A DNA stretch of 64,000 nt from CAYQVW01 sp964421245 (GTDB lineage Bacteria; Margulisbacteria; WOR-1; XYC2-FULL-46-14). A program made the translations under genes and the position numbers. Under the pieces are notes generated by a model. The model did not search any database. It saw only the letters and a program-made list of their open reading frames with translations, and was not told the origin of the DNA. The stretch spans positions 89,442 through 153,441 of the forward strand of contig CAYQVW010000002.1 of assembly GCA_964421245.1 (NCBI GenBank). Reading direction: 5' to 3'. Shown here one piece after another: positions 17,575 to 26,731 of this stretch. The stretch's first letter is position 1, and each line of letters starts with the position of its first letter.

Positions 17575-18270
17575 ATGAAAAGCACATCAGAAATACTGGG
17601 AGTACAGCCATCTTTTCAAAAACCGTGGGTCCAAATAAATCGAGGCCTAATTAAGTTAGGCCGTCATGGTGTTTGTGGTTTGAGATATAAAACAACCGGC
17701 TCTCCAAAACAAGAAGCTTCAGATTTTGTAAAAGTTATGCAAAGAATTCCGATCGCTACAAATAAGGCTTTCCGAATTCTTTGGAAAAATCAGGCAATCT
17801 GTTCTGATTTAGTTAAGTTGTTTGAAGAAGCAGATAATATGAGCCTTGAAGATTTTCAGAATAAAATTGCCAGAGCCTTTTCTAAAGCCAGGTTAGTTGT
17901 TTATCCTATGGCAAATAACCATTGCGGATTAGTTGCCGGAGTTGTTATGGGCAACAAACTAATGATTCCACAAGCGGAAGATCTGGCTCACAAAAGAGCT
18001 ACCCATCACTTTAAAAATCATCCGGCCTATCTAGACCTTTATTATGGATTCTTAGGGGTAGAGTTAGGTCAACATTTAAGCAATATTGAACGATTAGCAT
18101 TAAAAGAATTGTGGGAAGAATCCGGAATTTCTGTTAGTGGTCGAATAGTTATAAGAGATGATGTAAGAATGCTAACCTTTTGGTTAGACAATAGAGCCGG
18201 AAGAAAAGATTTTCATGTTTCAAGAGGATTAATAGAACAAAGAGCAAGGGCTTTTGAGGCAGCTTCTTAG
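17575..18270 (+). CDS. Family-less cytoplasmic protein
   Basis: 231 residues with no signal peptide or membrane segment and no motif I recognise. The middle part (NNHCGLVAGVVMGNKLMIP, then a His-rich HKRATHHFKNHPAY) could hold a metal or catalytic site but this is speculation. It is transcribed divergently from 15923-17470 from a back-to-back promoter pair of the same sigma type, so the two are likely co-expressed. Its 3' end overlaps the converging 18267-20285 by 4 bp. Confidence 0.65.
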   Translation: MKSTSEILGVQPSFQKPWVQINRGLIKLGRHGVCGLRYKTTGSPKQEASDFVKVMQRIPIATNKAFRILWKNQAICSDLVKLFEEADNMSLEDFQNKIARAFSKARLVVYPMANNHCGLVAGVVMGNKLMIPQAEDLAHKRATHHFKNHPAYLDLYYGFLGVELGQHLSNIERLALKELWEESGISVSGRIVIRDDVRMLTFWLDNRAGRKDFHVSRGLIEQRARAFEAAS

Positions 18271-20285
18271 GCGGCTAAGTTTTTTGCAACAATAACTAGT
18301 TTGCCATCACGATCAGCTAATGCAATCCTAATATTTTCTCCTCTTATATTCACTGCCATGGTTTGATCTCTTTCTGGATTTGGTAAAGTAAATTTCTGCA
18401 ATGGCAAGGTCCTTCTTTTATCACCAAAACATCTTAATGTAATCTTTCCAGCACTAAAGAATATCTGGTAGCGCCTCCCATTAATATAGAAATTTTGTCT
18501 TGGTTGAACTTGGGCTCTTTTTGCAATTTTTACATCTGGAACTTTTCCAAACATTATCCCTCGTGCTCTTCTTAATTCCCTGCCAACAGCTCCCTCCTCA
18601 AGGGTAAGCATCTCAACCCATTCTGGGCGGGCGTGATTATAAATTGACGAATCATCTGCAGCCATTTTTCTAAAATAACGCATGGCCTTCAACTCTATTT
18701 TGATTTGTTTTACTTTATCAAATAGTTCTCTTTCCATTTCATCTTGCAGGATAAAAGGATTTTCCTTAATAACTCTTTCCACTCCCCCGTATTGTCCATG
18801 CAAAAGCGCCTCAAGCTTCTCTCTGGCATCAGTTTCATAAACATATCTGCTTGGACTAATTTCAAGTAATCGGTCCCTTCGTTTAGCAAGGAATTCTGCT
18901 CTAGTTTCTCCCATACATACATCAACAAACGACTGAAACTCAAGATAACTCTTAAAGGGTTCTATCGTCCCACCATTATCAAATTTTTCAGCATATGCTT
19001 CCATTAATGGGACATTGGGAAGTTCAAGGGGAGCTTCCTTCTCTTGTTCTTTTTTATTCCCTTGTTCCCTATTTCGGTCTGCTTCATCATCTGCCTTTTC
19101 TGCTGGGGCAACATATAACGATGTATCAACATTCTCTGTGGTAGAAACCGGAGCAACAGCATCATCCCCAGCTCTCAATCTTGCAAGATAAGGACCGTAA
19201 TAGAGCCCTCTATTTTGCATATTATAATGATATTCAATATTCCTTTCTTCAAGTATCGGAATAATTCTTCTTCTGTTTGCGTATGCCTCTTTTGGAGTAG
19301 CCCTATCACCAATTGGTGCATCAATATAATGATAATTTAACCAGGCATTATGTTCTGCGTCTTGCATAACAACATCAGGACCATCAAGGGCACCAAAATC
19401 AACCTCTCCAACAATATAGGATCGGAATTTTGCTTCAGTGGCTCTCCTATTAGATCTATCCATATTAATTAGGCTTGCCCAAATATGCATACTGTTTTTT
19501 CTATTCAATGGCTGTCTTGCAAGAAAAGAGGTATCTCCCCTCATTGCTCTCTCTATTAGATGAGCTATAGCCGGATAGTGAGAATAGGCCGGATGCCTTT
19601 TAGGTGCGCTTGTAACGATTGGTCTAATTTCTGGCACCGGTGGTTTTGGTCTTGTCGGCACATTGCTCTTCTTAACAACAACCTCTTTCTTGGTAACAGG
19701 TTGATCTTTTGCAATCAACTCTAGAGTAACTTCTTCCCCTTTTCGTGAAACAAGCAGGTTTCCTGACTTTATTGTAACCCCATCATAAAGTTCTATCTTC
19801 CCTTGAGGAGTATTAAGAAGAACTTGATCGTTTATTCGAACAACTCCATACCATTCTGATCCAACCTTAGTTACAAAGTTGGCCCCAGAGTGTCTAAGTG
19901 TTGCTTTATTTACTGGGGTTTTTTCTGATACTTCTGAAATTAATCTAATTTGAAGTTGTTTTCCATCTCTTTGAATTGATAACGGACCTACTGTAGCACT
20001 TTCTTGCAAATACTGTCCTGGTTCAATATTTGAGGGGGCCAAACTTTTAGCCAGATCATTTTGGGCTGTAATTATATATCTTCCTTTATTAAAAACAACC
20101 TCAAAAGAAGCAATCTGATCTCCGACCTGAACATTAACTAAGACTGGGATATTACTCTGCCCAATAGTTTCGCAAATATTCTCTAGGCTTAAAGAAAGAT
20201 TAGTCGGGGATTGATTAGGTTTAATAAACCCAAAGGATTGCAATCCAGACTTTATTATATTTACCGCTCTATGTCCTAGCGCCAT
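18267..20285 (-). CDS. Large family-less protein with paralogous N-terminal beta domain
   Basis: 672 residues. Residues about 25-210 are the beta-rich domain shared with 15923-17470. A proline/lysine-rich linker follows (around residue 215-230), then a helical region and an acidic low-complexity stretch near 400-420. A helical segment comes next, and a C-terminal beta repeat closes the protein (QKFTLPN..., ending NIRIALADRDGKLVIV). The last part again resembles the DGK.L/EVTLEL strand pattern of the N-terminal domain. No signal peptide. It has the CAAG-type alternative promoter and a GGAGAGG upstream of the ATG. Function unknown. Confidence 0.65.
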   Translation of the reverse strand: MALGHRAVNIIKSGLQSFGFIKPNQSPTNLSLSLENICETIGQSNIPVLVNVQVGDQIASFEVVFNKGRYIITAQNDLAKSLAPSNIEPGQYLQESATVGPLSIQRDGKQLQIRLISEVSEKTPVNKATLRHSGANFVTKVGSEWYGVVRINDQVLLNTPQGKIELYDGVTIKSGNLLVSRKGEEVTLELIAKDQPVTKKEVVVKKSNVPTRPKPPVPEIRPIVTSAPKRHPAYSHYPAIAHLIERAMRGDTSFLARQPLNRKNSMHIWASLINMDRSNRRATEAKFRSYIVGEVDFGALDGPDVVMQDAEHNAWLNYHYIDAPIGDRATPKEAYANRRRIIPILEERNIEYHYNMQNRGLYYGPYLARLRAGDDAVAPVSTTENVDTSLYVAPAEKADDEADRNREQGNKKEQEKEAPLELPNVPLMEAYAEKFDNGGTIEPFKSYLEFQSFVDVCMGETRAEFLAKRRDRLLEISPSRYVYETDAREKLEALLHGQYGGVERVIKENPFILQDEMERELFDKVKQIKIELKAMRYFRKMAADDSSIYNHARPEWVEMLTLEEGAVGRELRRARGIMFGKVPDVKIAKRAQVQPRQNFYINGRRYQIFFSAGKITLRCFGDKRRTLPLQKFTLPNPERDQTMAVNIRGENIRIALADRDGKLVIVAKNLAA

Positions 20286-20324
20286 ATATTGTTCCTCTCC
20301 TAATATAGGGAATCTCTACTAGGT

Positions 20325-20351
20325 TCATCGTAATATCTTAAGCGAAACTTG
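20325..20351 (-). promoter_or_regulatory. Alternative-sigma-type promoter for 18267-20285
   Basis: Reverse strand CAAG-N15-TACGATGA. It lies 26 nt from the divergent extended -10 of the S1-protein gene, so the two promoters share one short intergenic region. Confidence 0.7.
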
Positions 20352-20376
20352 CACAGTTTCGAGTGTTTCTCATTTG

Positions 20377-20385
20377 TGATATAAT
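20377..20385 (+). promoter_or_regulatory. Extended -10 promoter of the S1-domain gene
   Basis: TGATATAAT, an extended -10 with no good -35. The ATG at 20395 is 10 nt after the box, predicting a leader of only a few nucleotides and no Shine-Dalgarno. Confidence 0.65.
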
Positions 20386-20394
20386 GAAAGTAAG

Positions 20395-21777
20395 ATGGCT
20401 GAGGAGAAAGAAAAAAAATTCGAAGGGACCGGACTCGGTGCCGATGCGGGTAAGACCGTTGAGCAGGACGTCGACGCCCTGATTCAAGGGGCACTAAAAG
20501 AACTAGATACAAAGAAGAAGGATGCTCCTAGTAAGCCTCTTGCCGGAACCGAACTTCATAAACCACCTCCACCTCCCAAAAAAGAAGAAGAAAAACAATA
20601 TGATGCCACATTTAAAAAATATAAGGCCGGAGACATAGTTGAAGGTACAGTTCAAAAAGTTGATAATAGTGGTATTCTGCTCGACATCGGATATATGTCT
20701 GATGCCCTGCTTCAAAAAGGGGAATACTCTGGTGAACCAAAGGTTGGAGAAAAAATCAAAGTTTTGATCGAAAAACTAGAGAGCAAAGAAGGATATGTTT
20801 TGGTCTCAAAAAACATGGCCGATGAAAGATTAAATTGGGATCTGGCCTTTGATGCATATCGTAAAAAACTGTTGCTCGAAGCAAAAGTAATAAAGGCGGT
20901 TCGCGGCGGTTTACTGGTTAGCTGGAAGGGCATTAATGCCTTTATGCCAGCCTCACAGGTTGTAAAAAAAGCAGATGAGAAGTTAGAATCTTTTGCCGGA
21001 AAAAATATTCCTGTAAAAATCATCCAAATCCACAGAAGACAAAACAAGATTGTAATGTCAAATCGTCAAGCCCAGGGTGAAAAGTCTAAATTAGATGCCC
21101 AAAAAATCTTCGATAAACTTGAAGTCGGACAAATCGTAAAGGGACGGGTTTCTAACCTAAAAACCTTTGGAGCATTCGTAAATTTGGGTGGGATTGAAGG
21201 GCTCATCCATCTATCTGAATTATCTTGGAAAAGGGTAAAACACCCTTCAGAACTTCTAAAAACCGGACAAGAAATTGAGGTCCTAGTTTTAGGTGTAGAT
21301 AAAGCAAACAAAAAGGTTGCCTTAGGACTTAAAGAACTACAAGCAGATCCTTGGGAAAAAGCGGCAGAACTTTATCAGCCTGGACAGGTCATAAAAATAA
21401 AGGTTCTGCGCTATGTAAAATTTGGTGTTTTTGTAGAACTTGATGAAAATCTTGAAGGACTGGTACATATTTCAGAAATATCTCCTCAAAGATTTGATAG
21501 GATCGAAGATGCAATTAAGATTGGAGATGTAGTTGACGCAAAAATACTACGTGTTATTCCAGAAGAACAGAAGATCGGCCTTTCAATCAAACAGGCTGCC
21601 CAAGACAAAGAAAAAGCCAGGGTAGACAAAGAACTGCAAAAACAACAAGAAGAGAACAAGGTAACCATTGGAGACATGATTGCTGAAAAAGAAAGACAGA
21701 GAGAAGAAGCCGAGGAAGAAGGAGATACAAATGAAGTTTCTACAGATGCTCCAGAAGGCGAAACAAAAGAACAATAG
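20395..21777 (+). CDS. rpsA: Ribosomal protein S1 homologue (four S1 RNA-binding domains)
   Basis: 460-residue mRNA-binding protein of the 30S subunit or a close relative. After a charged, proline-rich N-terminal tail (about residues 1-75) there are four S1 domains, starting near residues 78, 165, 245 and 330. The clearest repeats are VEGTVQKVDNSGILLDIG, VKGRVSNLKTFGAFVNLGG and IKIKVLRYVKFGVFVELDE. The C-terminus is a Glu/Lys-rich coiled-coil-like tail. Four rather than six domains is common outside Proteobacteria. pyrF starts inside its last codons. Confidence 0.9.
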   Translation: MAEEKEKKFEGTGLGADAGKTVEQDVDALIQGALKELDTKKKDAPSKPLAGTELHKPPPPPKKEEEKQYDATFKKYKAGDIVEGTVQKVDNSGILLDIGYMSDALLQKGEYSGEPKVGEKIKVLIEKLESKEGYVLVSKNMADERLNWDLAFDAYRKKLLLEAKVIKAVRGGLLVSWKGINAFMPASQVVKKADEKLESFAGKNIPVKIIQIHRRQNKIVMSNRQAQGEKSKLDAQKIFDKLEVGQIVKGRVSNLKTFGAFVNLGGIEGLIHLSELSWKRVKHPSELLKTGQEIEVLVLGVDKANKKVALGLKELQADPWEKAAELYQPGQVIKIKVLRYVKFGVFVELDENLEGLVHISEISPQRFDRIEDAIKIGDVVDAKILRVIPEEQKIGLSIKQAAQDKEKARVDKELQKQQEENKVTIGDMIAEKERQREEAEEEGDTNEVSTDAPEGETKEQ

Positions 21778-22456
21778 CTCCCTCTGTGTTGGATTGGACC
21801 CAGATCCCTCCAAAGTAAAAATTTCATTCTTTGAATTCAGTAAAAATATAGTTGATCAAACCAAGGATTTAGTTTGTTGCTACAAACCCAACCTAGCATT
21901 TTATTCTGCCCATGGAATTGATGGAATTAAAGACTTAGTCAAAACAATTGAGTACATTCACAGCAATTCTAATATTCCAGTAATTTTGGATACTAAGTGT
22001 GGGGACATTGGAAACACGGCTAAGGCTTATGCCAAAGCAATCTTTGAATTCTACAAAGCAGACGCAACAACTCTAAATCCTTATATGGGTTTTGACTCAA
22101 TCAAACCGTTTGCTGACTACAAAGATAAAGGGGTTTACGTTCTTTGTCTAACCTCAAATCCAAGCTCAGCTGATTTTGAAAATGACGTCTATCTTAAAGT
22201 TGCAAAAAAAGTGGTCGAGTGGAATAAGGATGGCAATCTTGGATTAGTGGTCGGAGCAACCAAGCCAGACGAATTAAAGAAGATACAAGAAATTACAAAA
22301 GAGATACCCCTTCTAATCCCTGGGGTCGGTTCACAAGGTGGACAGATTCCAAAAATCAATGAAAGTTCTATAATAAATGCTTCTCGAAGTATAATCTATG
22401 CGGATGATCCAAGAAAGGCTGCGGAAGAACTAAACCGCAATCTCCTCAACCGGTAA
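21731..22456 (+). CDS. pyrF: Orotidine 5'-phosphate decarboxylase, type 2
   Basis: Last step of UMP synthesis. The ATG at 21731 has AAGGAG about 6 nt upstream and lies 47 nt inside the rpsA 3' end in another frame. This gives a 241-residue product with the family N-terminus SSLCVGLDPDPSK. The catalytic segment LDTKCGDIGNTAKAY is intact, as are TLNPYMGFDS and the phosphate-binding IPGVGSQGG. The form matches the longer type-2 (mycobacterial/myxobacterial-like) branch. It converges with the next gene, overlapping by 27 bp. Confidence 0.93.
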   Translation: MKFLQMLQKAKQKNNSSLCVGLDPDPSKVKISFFEFSKNIVDQTKDLVCCYKPNLAFYSAHGIDGIKDLVKTIEYIHSNSNIPVILDTKCGDIGNTAKAYAKAIFEFYKADATTLNPYMGFDSIKPFADYKDKGVYVLCLTSNPSSADFENDVYLKVAKKVVEWNKDGNLGLVVGATKPDELKKIQEITKEIPLLIPGVGSQGGQIPKINESSIINASRSIIYADDPRKAAEELNRNLLNR

Positions 22457-23080
22457 ATAGGCAGCAATAGAGGCAACTGGACCATTTCTTCTAGCTTGTC
22501 TTGATCTAGCATTTCCAGAGGCTTTTTTAAGCAGTTGGGCAATTCCATCCAAATAACGATTTAGAAGTACTTCGTTCACTCTAGCACCTCTAACCAAAAT
22601 AACTTTTCCATAAGAAACTCCATCTACAACAAGATCTTTTTTGATAATTGGGAGAGACCTGCTTTCATTTGAAAGAAAAGACATTGTGGCTTCCAGATCT
22701 GAATTTATCCCTCCCCAAACCATTAGACGATCTTCATCCCTTCTCCATTGATAAAGAACCTCTCGTCGAGCCAGATTCTTTGGAACACCACGAAAACCCT
22801 TAATTTCCCCATATCCGAAAACTAATTGTGGGAAACGAGCACGTGTTAGGAATTCTGGTAAATACTTTAAAAATTCCTTAGGTCCTAGTGCCAACAGATC
22901 ATCCAAATGATTAAGGGACGAATCAACATCAGAAGAAGTGCGGACCATATCACCCAAATTAATAAATCGTGTTCTAATTCCAACAAGAATTCTTCTTTTA
23001 GCCATAGCAGTACTGGTTGTACTTTCAAGCCCAACCCGTTTTGCATGTAAACTTGTGCGAAATGTTGATTCAAATCTCAT
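22430..23080 (-). CDS. Family-less protein, possibly GAF-like C-terminus
   Basis: 216 residues, no signal peptide. The N-terminal 60 residues are basic and low in conservation signals. The C-terminal part (SLPIIKKDLVVDGVSYGKVILVR followed by VLLNRYLDGIAQLLKKA) has the strand-strand-helix end typical of GAF domains, but this is weak. Unlike its neighbours it has a consensus sigma-70 promoter. Its stop overlaps the end of pyrF on the other strand. Function unknown; it sits next to a diguanylate cyclase gene. Confidence 0.6.
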   Translation of the reverse strand: MRFESTFRTSLHAKRVGLESTTSTAMAKRRILVGIRTRFINLGDMVRTSSDVDSSLNHLDDLLALGPKEFLKYLPEFLTRARFPQLVFGYGEIKGFRGVPKNLARREVLYQWRRDEDRLMVWGGINSDLEATMSFLSNESRSLPIIKKDLVVDGVSYGKVILVRGARVNEVLLNRYLDGIAQLLKKASGNARSRQARRNGPVASIAAYLPVEEIAV

Positions 23081-23101
23081 AATAATACCTTAATATAAAA
23101 A

Positions 23102-23130
23102 ATATTACACTAAAACATGTGCATTGTCAA
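23102..23130 (-). promoter_or_regulatory. Consensus sigma-70 promoter for 22430-23080
   Basis: Reverse strand TTGACA (23125-23130), 17-nt spacer, TAATAT (23102-23107). This is the best sigma-70 match I found in the window and a useful contrast with the alternative motif of the neighbouring genes. Confidence 0.8.
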
Positions 23131-23168
23131 GCAATGAAAAACAAAACCGAGGTAATTTTAGGAATTAT

Positions 23169-24215
23169 CTACTTATCGTTTTTGGGGACTTGCTTATCTA
23201 GAATCGCAACTCTCTCTTCCGGAGACAAATCATTAAAAGATGTTGCCCTATTCCTTCCTGTCTCTTTTGAGTAATAGAGAGCAATATCAGCACATTTAAC
23301 TAATGCATCAACATCGATCTCCCCATCATCTATCCCATTAATATTTAATGGCGCGTCAAGCATCTCACTTAATAAATCAAGATAACTAACAGTTCCAATA
23401 CTAATTGTTAGAGGTAAACGAGTTGGACCACCATTAATATCTGCTACAAACTCACTATTCTGAATCGCCTCCCTAACTTTATCAGCAAAGGATATCAAAT
23501 CAGAGCTTTCTCCATAAACGACAAACTCTTCTCCACCCCAGCGAGCAACAAAATCAGCCATCCTCATACATTCTTCTAAAACTCTTGACACATGCTTTAA
23601 TGCTTCATCGCCAACATCATGTCCATAGGTATCATTAAAAAGTTTGAATTTATCAATATCAATAAATAATAGTCCAGCTTGCCTTTTTGCCCCCTTATCG
23701 CTTTCACGAACAATAAGAGCAAGCTGCCTAGAAACATAATCATAAAAAGCATTTCTATTGGGCAAACCGGTTAATCCATCAGTAGTTGCCAACTCCTGAA
23801 GCCTATCATTCTCAACTTTTGCGTCCTCTCTCGCCAACAAACTCTTCAAGTGAGGATACATAGCCAAAGATGCCTGATGCAAAACTTTTGCAGCTCTTGT
23901 TTGAATTGAAGTAGAAGTTGTATTTAATCCATCAAGTTTTAACGCCTGGGCAGCCTCATCAGAACCATTCACATCCACTCTTAGACTTACACGAAGATCA
24001 AGAGTATCCTTTTCGCTTAACGGTAGATTTGAAAGAACATACAGATGAACCAATTGATCCATCTCCTCAACTGTTCCACTCGCCACAGTATTTGCCAGTA
24101 ATCCCAAAAACTCGTTTTCGGTCTTATATGAAATAGGTCTCATTCCAAAAATTTTGTGCCCAATATAATATCTTGCATAGTTTCCAACAGTATTCAGCGT
24201 AGCAGTAAAACTCAT
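23169..24215 (-). CDS. Diguanylate cyclase (GGDEF domain)
   Basis: Makes cyclic di-GMP from two GTP. 348 residues: an N-terminal helical region of about 160 residues without recognisable sensor or membrane segment, then a GGDEF domain (about 170-330). It has DGLTGLPNRNAFY, the FIDIDKFKLFND metal site and the active-site loop RWGGEEF. An RMAD motif five residues before GGEEF fits the inhibitory I-site (RxxD). The ATG is preceded by GGAGGA. Two tandem copies of the alternative-sigma motif lie upstream, tying c-di-GMP production to that regulon. Confidence 0.93.
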   Translation of the reverse strand: MSFTATLNTVGNYARYYIGHKIFGMRPISYKTENEFLGLLANTVASGTVEEMDQLVHLYVLSNLPLSEKDTLDLRVSLRVDVNGSDEAAQALKLDGLNTTSTSIQTRAAKVLHQASLAMYPHLKSLLAREDAKVENDRLQELATTDGLTGLPNRNAFYDYVSRQLALIVRESDKGAKRQAGLLFIDIDKFKLFNDTYGHDVGDEALKHVSRVLEECMRMADFVARWGGEEFVVYGESSDLISFADKVREAIQNSEFVADINGGPTRLPLTISIGTVSYLDLLSEMLDAPLNINGIDDGEIDVDALVKCADIALYYSKETGRNRATSFNDLSPEERVAILDKQVPKNDK

Positions 24216-24279
24216 AGTTTACACTTCCTCCTCTAAGGGAATGACCTTTCTGGCACTATTTTGCACCATGTTAAAATAT

Positions 24280-24306
24280 CTATCGTAATAATAAATCATT
24301 TTCTTG
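24280..24306 (-). promoter_or_regulatory. Alternative-sigma-type promoter, proximal copy for the GGDEF gene
   Basis: Reverse strand CAAG-N15-TACGATAG, giving a leader of about 55-60 nt with a good Shine-Dalgarno. It is one of two tandem copies. Confidence 0.65.
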
Positions 24307-24323
24307 CACATCATTCTATATAT

Positions 24324-24350
24324 ATATCGTTAAAAAAGACTAAAAATTTC
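24324..24350 (-). promoter_or_regulatory. Alternative-sigma-type promoter, distal copy for the GGDEF gene
   Basis: Reverse strand GAAA-N15-AACGATAT, identical in both boxes to the promoter at 11067-11093. It is followed by a run of TATATATA. Confidence 0.75.
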
Positions 24351-24371
24351 ACTTTACCTCAAAAAAGTTCC

Positions 24372-25436
24372 CTACTCTTCCAAAATGTCCTTTCTAACTT
24401 TTTCAAGCATCCGCATAAAGAAGCGTAAATTGTGAATGGATAAAAGCTGCATCGCAGCGATCTCGCGTGCCCAGAAGAGATGTCGAATATAGGCCTTGGT
24501 ATGATTTCGACAGGTATAACAATCACACTCTGGATCAATCGGAGTATAGTCTTTTTCAAACTTGGTAACTCGGATACTCTGTTTTCCCTCGTAGGTTAAA
24601 TAGGATCCATGCCGCGCCAAGCGGGTTGGAATTACACAGTCAAAGAGATCCATTCCGTGATCAATCGCTCCAAGGATATCCGGAGCATAGCCTACCCCCA
24701 TAAGGTGTTTTGGTGCCTCTTCTGGAAGGATTCCGGATATTGACTCAAGCATACCAAACATCTTCTCTTGCGGCTCCCCAACCGAAAGCCCCCCTATTCC
24801 ATAGCCAGGAAAACCGATTTCAGCAATTTCTTCAGCAGATCTTTTTCTTAAATCTGGAAAGGTGTTTCCCTGTACTATTCCAAACAATCTATCCAAAACC
24901 TCTCGCCTTTCTGCCTGCGCCTTCGCCTTCTGCGCCCATAGAGTAGTTCTTCTAACAGCTTCCTCCGCTTCTTTATGGGCACAGGGGTATCCAACACATT
25001 CATCGAGGGGCATCATAATATCTACCCCAAATCCTGCCTGGATATCCACTACCTTTTCTGGGGTAAAGAAGTACTTATTTCCATCCACATGAGACTTGAA
25101 CTCAACCCCCTCCTCAGTCACTTTGCGCATATCGGAGAGGCTATATACCTGAAAACCACCTGAGTCGGTCAAAATAGGCCCATCCCATGAAATAAACTTA
25201 TGTAGTCCCCCTGATTCCCTGATAACCTGGTAACCTGGACGTATATATAAATGATATGTATTACATAATACTATCTGGGATCCGAGCTCTCGAAGGTCCC
25301 TAAAAGGAAGGGCCTTTATAGCACCCTGGGTCGCTATAGGCAAAAAAGCCGGGGTATCAATTTCCCCGTGAGGGGTAATAATCTTCCCCACTCTAGCCTT
25401 GGATCTCTTACTTTTCTTGATTATCCTATATTCCAT
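24372..25436 (-). CDS. tgt: tRNA-guanine transglycosylase
   Basis: Exchanges guanine 34 for preQ1 in GUN-anticodon tRNAs, the entry of queuosine into tRNA. 354 residues. Active-site segments TDSGGFQVYSLSD and the nucleophile region MPLDECVGYP are intact, as is GGLSVGEP. The zinc site reads CDCYTCR followed later by a histidine in LLSIHNL. queA, the next enzyme of the pathway, lies 4.5 kb away on the same strand, separated by the PorV/FlgD-type pair. Confidence 0.97.
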   Translation of the reverse strand: MEYRIIKKSKRSKARVGKIITPHGEIDTPAFLPIATQGAIKALPFRDLRELGSQIVLCNTYHLYIRPGYQVIRESGGLHKFISWDGPILTDSGGFQVYSLSDMRKVTEEGVEFKSHVDGNKYFFTPEKVVDIQAGFGVDIMMPLDECVGYPCAHKEAEEAVRRTTLWAQKAKAQAERREVLDRLFGIVQGNTFPDLRKRSAEEIAEIGFPGYGIGGLSVGEPQEKMFGMLESISGILPEEAPKHLMGVGYAPDILGAIDHGMDLFDCVIPTRLARHGSYLTYEGKQSIRVTKFEKDYTPIDPECDCYTCRNHTKAYIRHLFWAREIAAMQLLSIHNLRFFMRMLEKVRKDILEE

Positions 25437-25465
25437 ACTCCTATTTTAACATATAAAATAGCATG

Positions 25466-25492
25466 CAAGTTTTCTACCCCCCGACCCGATAG
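25466..25492 (+). promoter_or_regulatory. Alternative-sigma-type promoter for the PorV-like gene
   Basis: CAAG-N15-CCCGATAG. The CCCGATAG box is the closest in the window to the classical sigma-28 -10 (GCCGATAA). The leader of about 45 nt carries a GGCCC/GGGCC hairpin and AGGAGG. Confidence 0.72.
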
Positions 25493-25544
25493 TATATCTG
25501 AGAGGCCCATTGGGGGCCCAGTAAAAGGAGGTATTAAATACCCG

Positions 25545-26717
25545 ATGAGAAAAATAAAGTTAATAAATATAATCCTGATTCTTCTAGTGCTAGTAGTATT
25601 CAGCTCTAAAGTACTTGCTAAATCTACTTTAGATTTAGGGGTTGCTGGTGTCTCTGCAAAAGCAATGGGACTTGGTAAAGCTTACGTTGGAGTTCTTGAA
25701 GGATCTGAATCTGTATTTTTAAATCCAGCTGGAATGGCTTATGCAAAATCATGGGGCGTTACCTCAATGTCTACTAAACTACTTAATCGTGTTGACTATA
25801 AAATGCTTGGTGGAGTCTACCCAACCAAAAACGGAGTTTTTGGTATTGGATATATTGGCGCAAACACTCCTGCTGGATTTGCCACAACTAACAAAGGAAG
25901 CTTAACTGGAGCCAAGGCTATCTCTTATGGTAGTAACTTATTGGTTCTATCATATGGTAAAAAGCTCTCTTCTGGGTCTATGAAAGATGCCGCTTTTGGT
26001 ATCAATGCAAAGGTATTAAGTAACAGCTTCCAAGGGACTGCTGGTTCTGCAACTGGTGTCGATCTTGATGCTGCTGTAATGTTCAAACCTAAAAAGGGAC
26101 TTAAAGTTGGAGCAGTTTTAACTAACTTCTTACCTGCTGATATGGGTGGAAGCTTAAACTGGGACTCTGGAACAAAGGAACAAATCCCAACATTATTAAA
26201 AATTGGTGGAAGTTACCTTGTAAGACCTAATATCATGATAGCTGGAGATATCGATCTTGACGCTTCTGGAAAACAACCTGTTACCCTACACACTGGTGTT
26301 GAGTGGAAACCAATTAAACATATCGCTTTGAGAGCTGGACTTGACCAAAATGCATTAAACAAAGCAGCAACTGTTACCGATTTAGCCTTTGGTGTTGGAG
26401 TCAACTTCAAGGGATTCAGCTTTGACTATGCCTATAAAAACAACAGTTTAGTTGAAAACAACAATGCTCACTATTTCTCATTCTCATTTGCCGCAGAGAA
26501 CTTCAATGCAAAAGAGAAGAAATCTCTAGTTGAGATGGCAAAGAAAAAGAACACTGAAACAATTAAAACAGCTAGGAAACATACCGCTTATGGCGAAACC
26601 TTTGAAACCGAAAAAGAGAAGAACGAATATATGTATTTAGTCGCTACTGGCAGAATTAAAGCCGGAAAGGTATTGGCCAAGAAGAAGACTAATGACAAGA
26701 AGGTAGCTGTAAGGTAA
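25545..26717 (+). CDS. PorV/PorQ-family outer-membrane beta-barrel protein
   Basis: 390 residues from the ATG at 25545, which starts a clear Sec signal peptide (MRKIKLINIILILLVLVVFS, cut near KVLAKS). The longer open frame upstream contains the promoter and is not coding. The opening of the mature protein (LGVAGVSAKAMGLGKAYVGV, then ESVFLNPAGMAY) is the hallmark of PorV/PorQ (UPF0164) barrels. These help type IX-type secretion or surface attachment. Amphipathic strands follow, then a Lys-rich tail of about 60 residues. The AGGAGG lies 13 nt from the ATG, an unusually wide spacing. The neighbouring gene encodes a plausible cargo. Confidence 0.85.
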   Translation: MRKIKLINIILILLVLVVFSSKVLAKSTLDLGVAGVSAKAMGLGKAYVGVLEGSESVFLNPAGMAYAKSWGVTSMSTKLLNRVDYKMLGGVYPTKNGVFGIGYIGANTPAGFATTNKGSLTGAKAISYGSNLLVLSYGKKLSSGSMKDAAFGINAKVLSNSFQGTAGSATGVDLDAAVMFKPKKGLKVGAVLTNFLPADMGGSLNWDSGTKEQIPTLLKIGGSYLVRPNIMIAGDIDLDASGKQPVTLHTGVEWKPIKHIALRAGLDQNALNKAATVTDLAFGVGVNFKGFSFDYAYKNNSLVENNNAHYFSFSFAAENFNAKEKKSLVEMAKKKNTETIKTARKHTAYGETFETEKEKNEYMYLVATGRIKAGKVLAKKKTNDKKVAVR

Positions 26718-26731
26718 AATAGTCCAGCTTG

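Noticed and set aside
25368..25544. Long N-terminal extension of the PorV-like protein
   Set aside because: It covers the tgt 5' end and the promoter at 25466-25492, and would bury the signal peptide.
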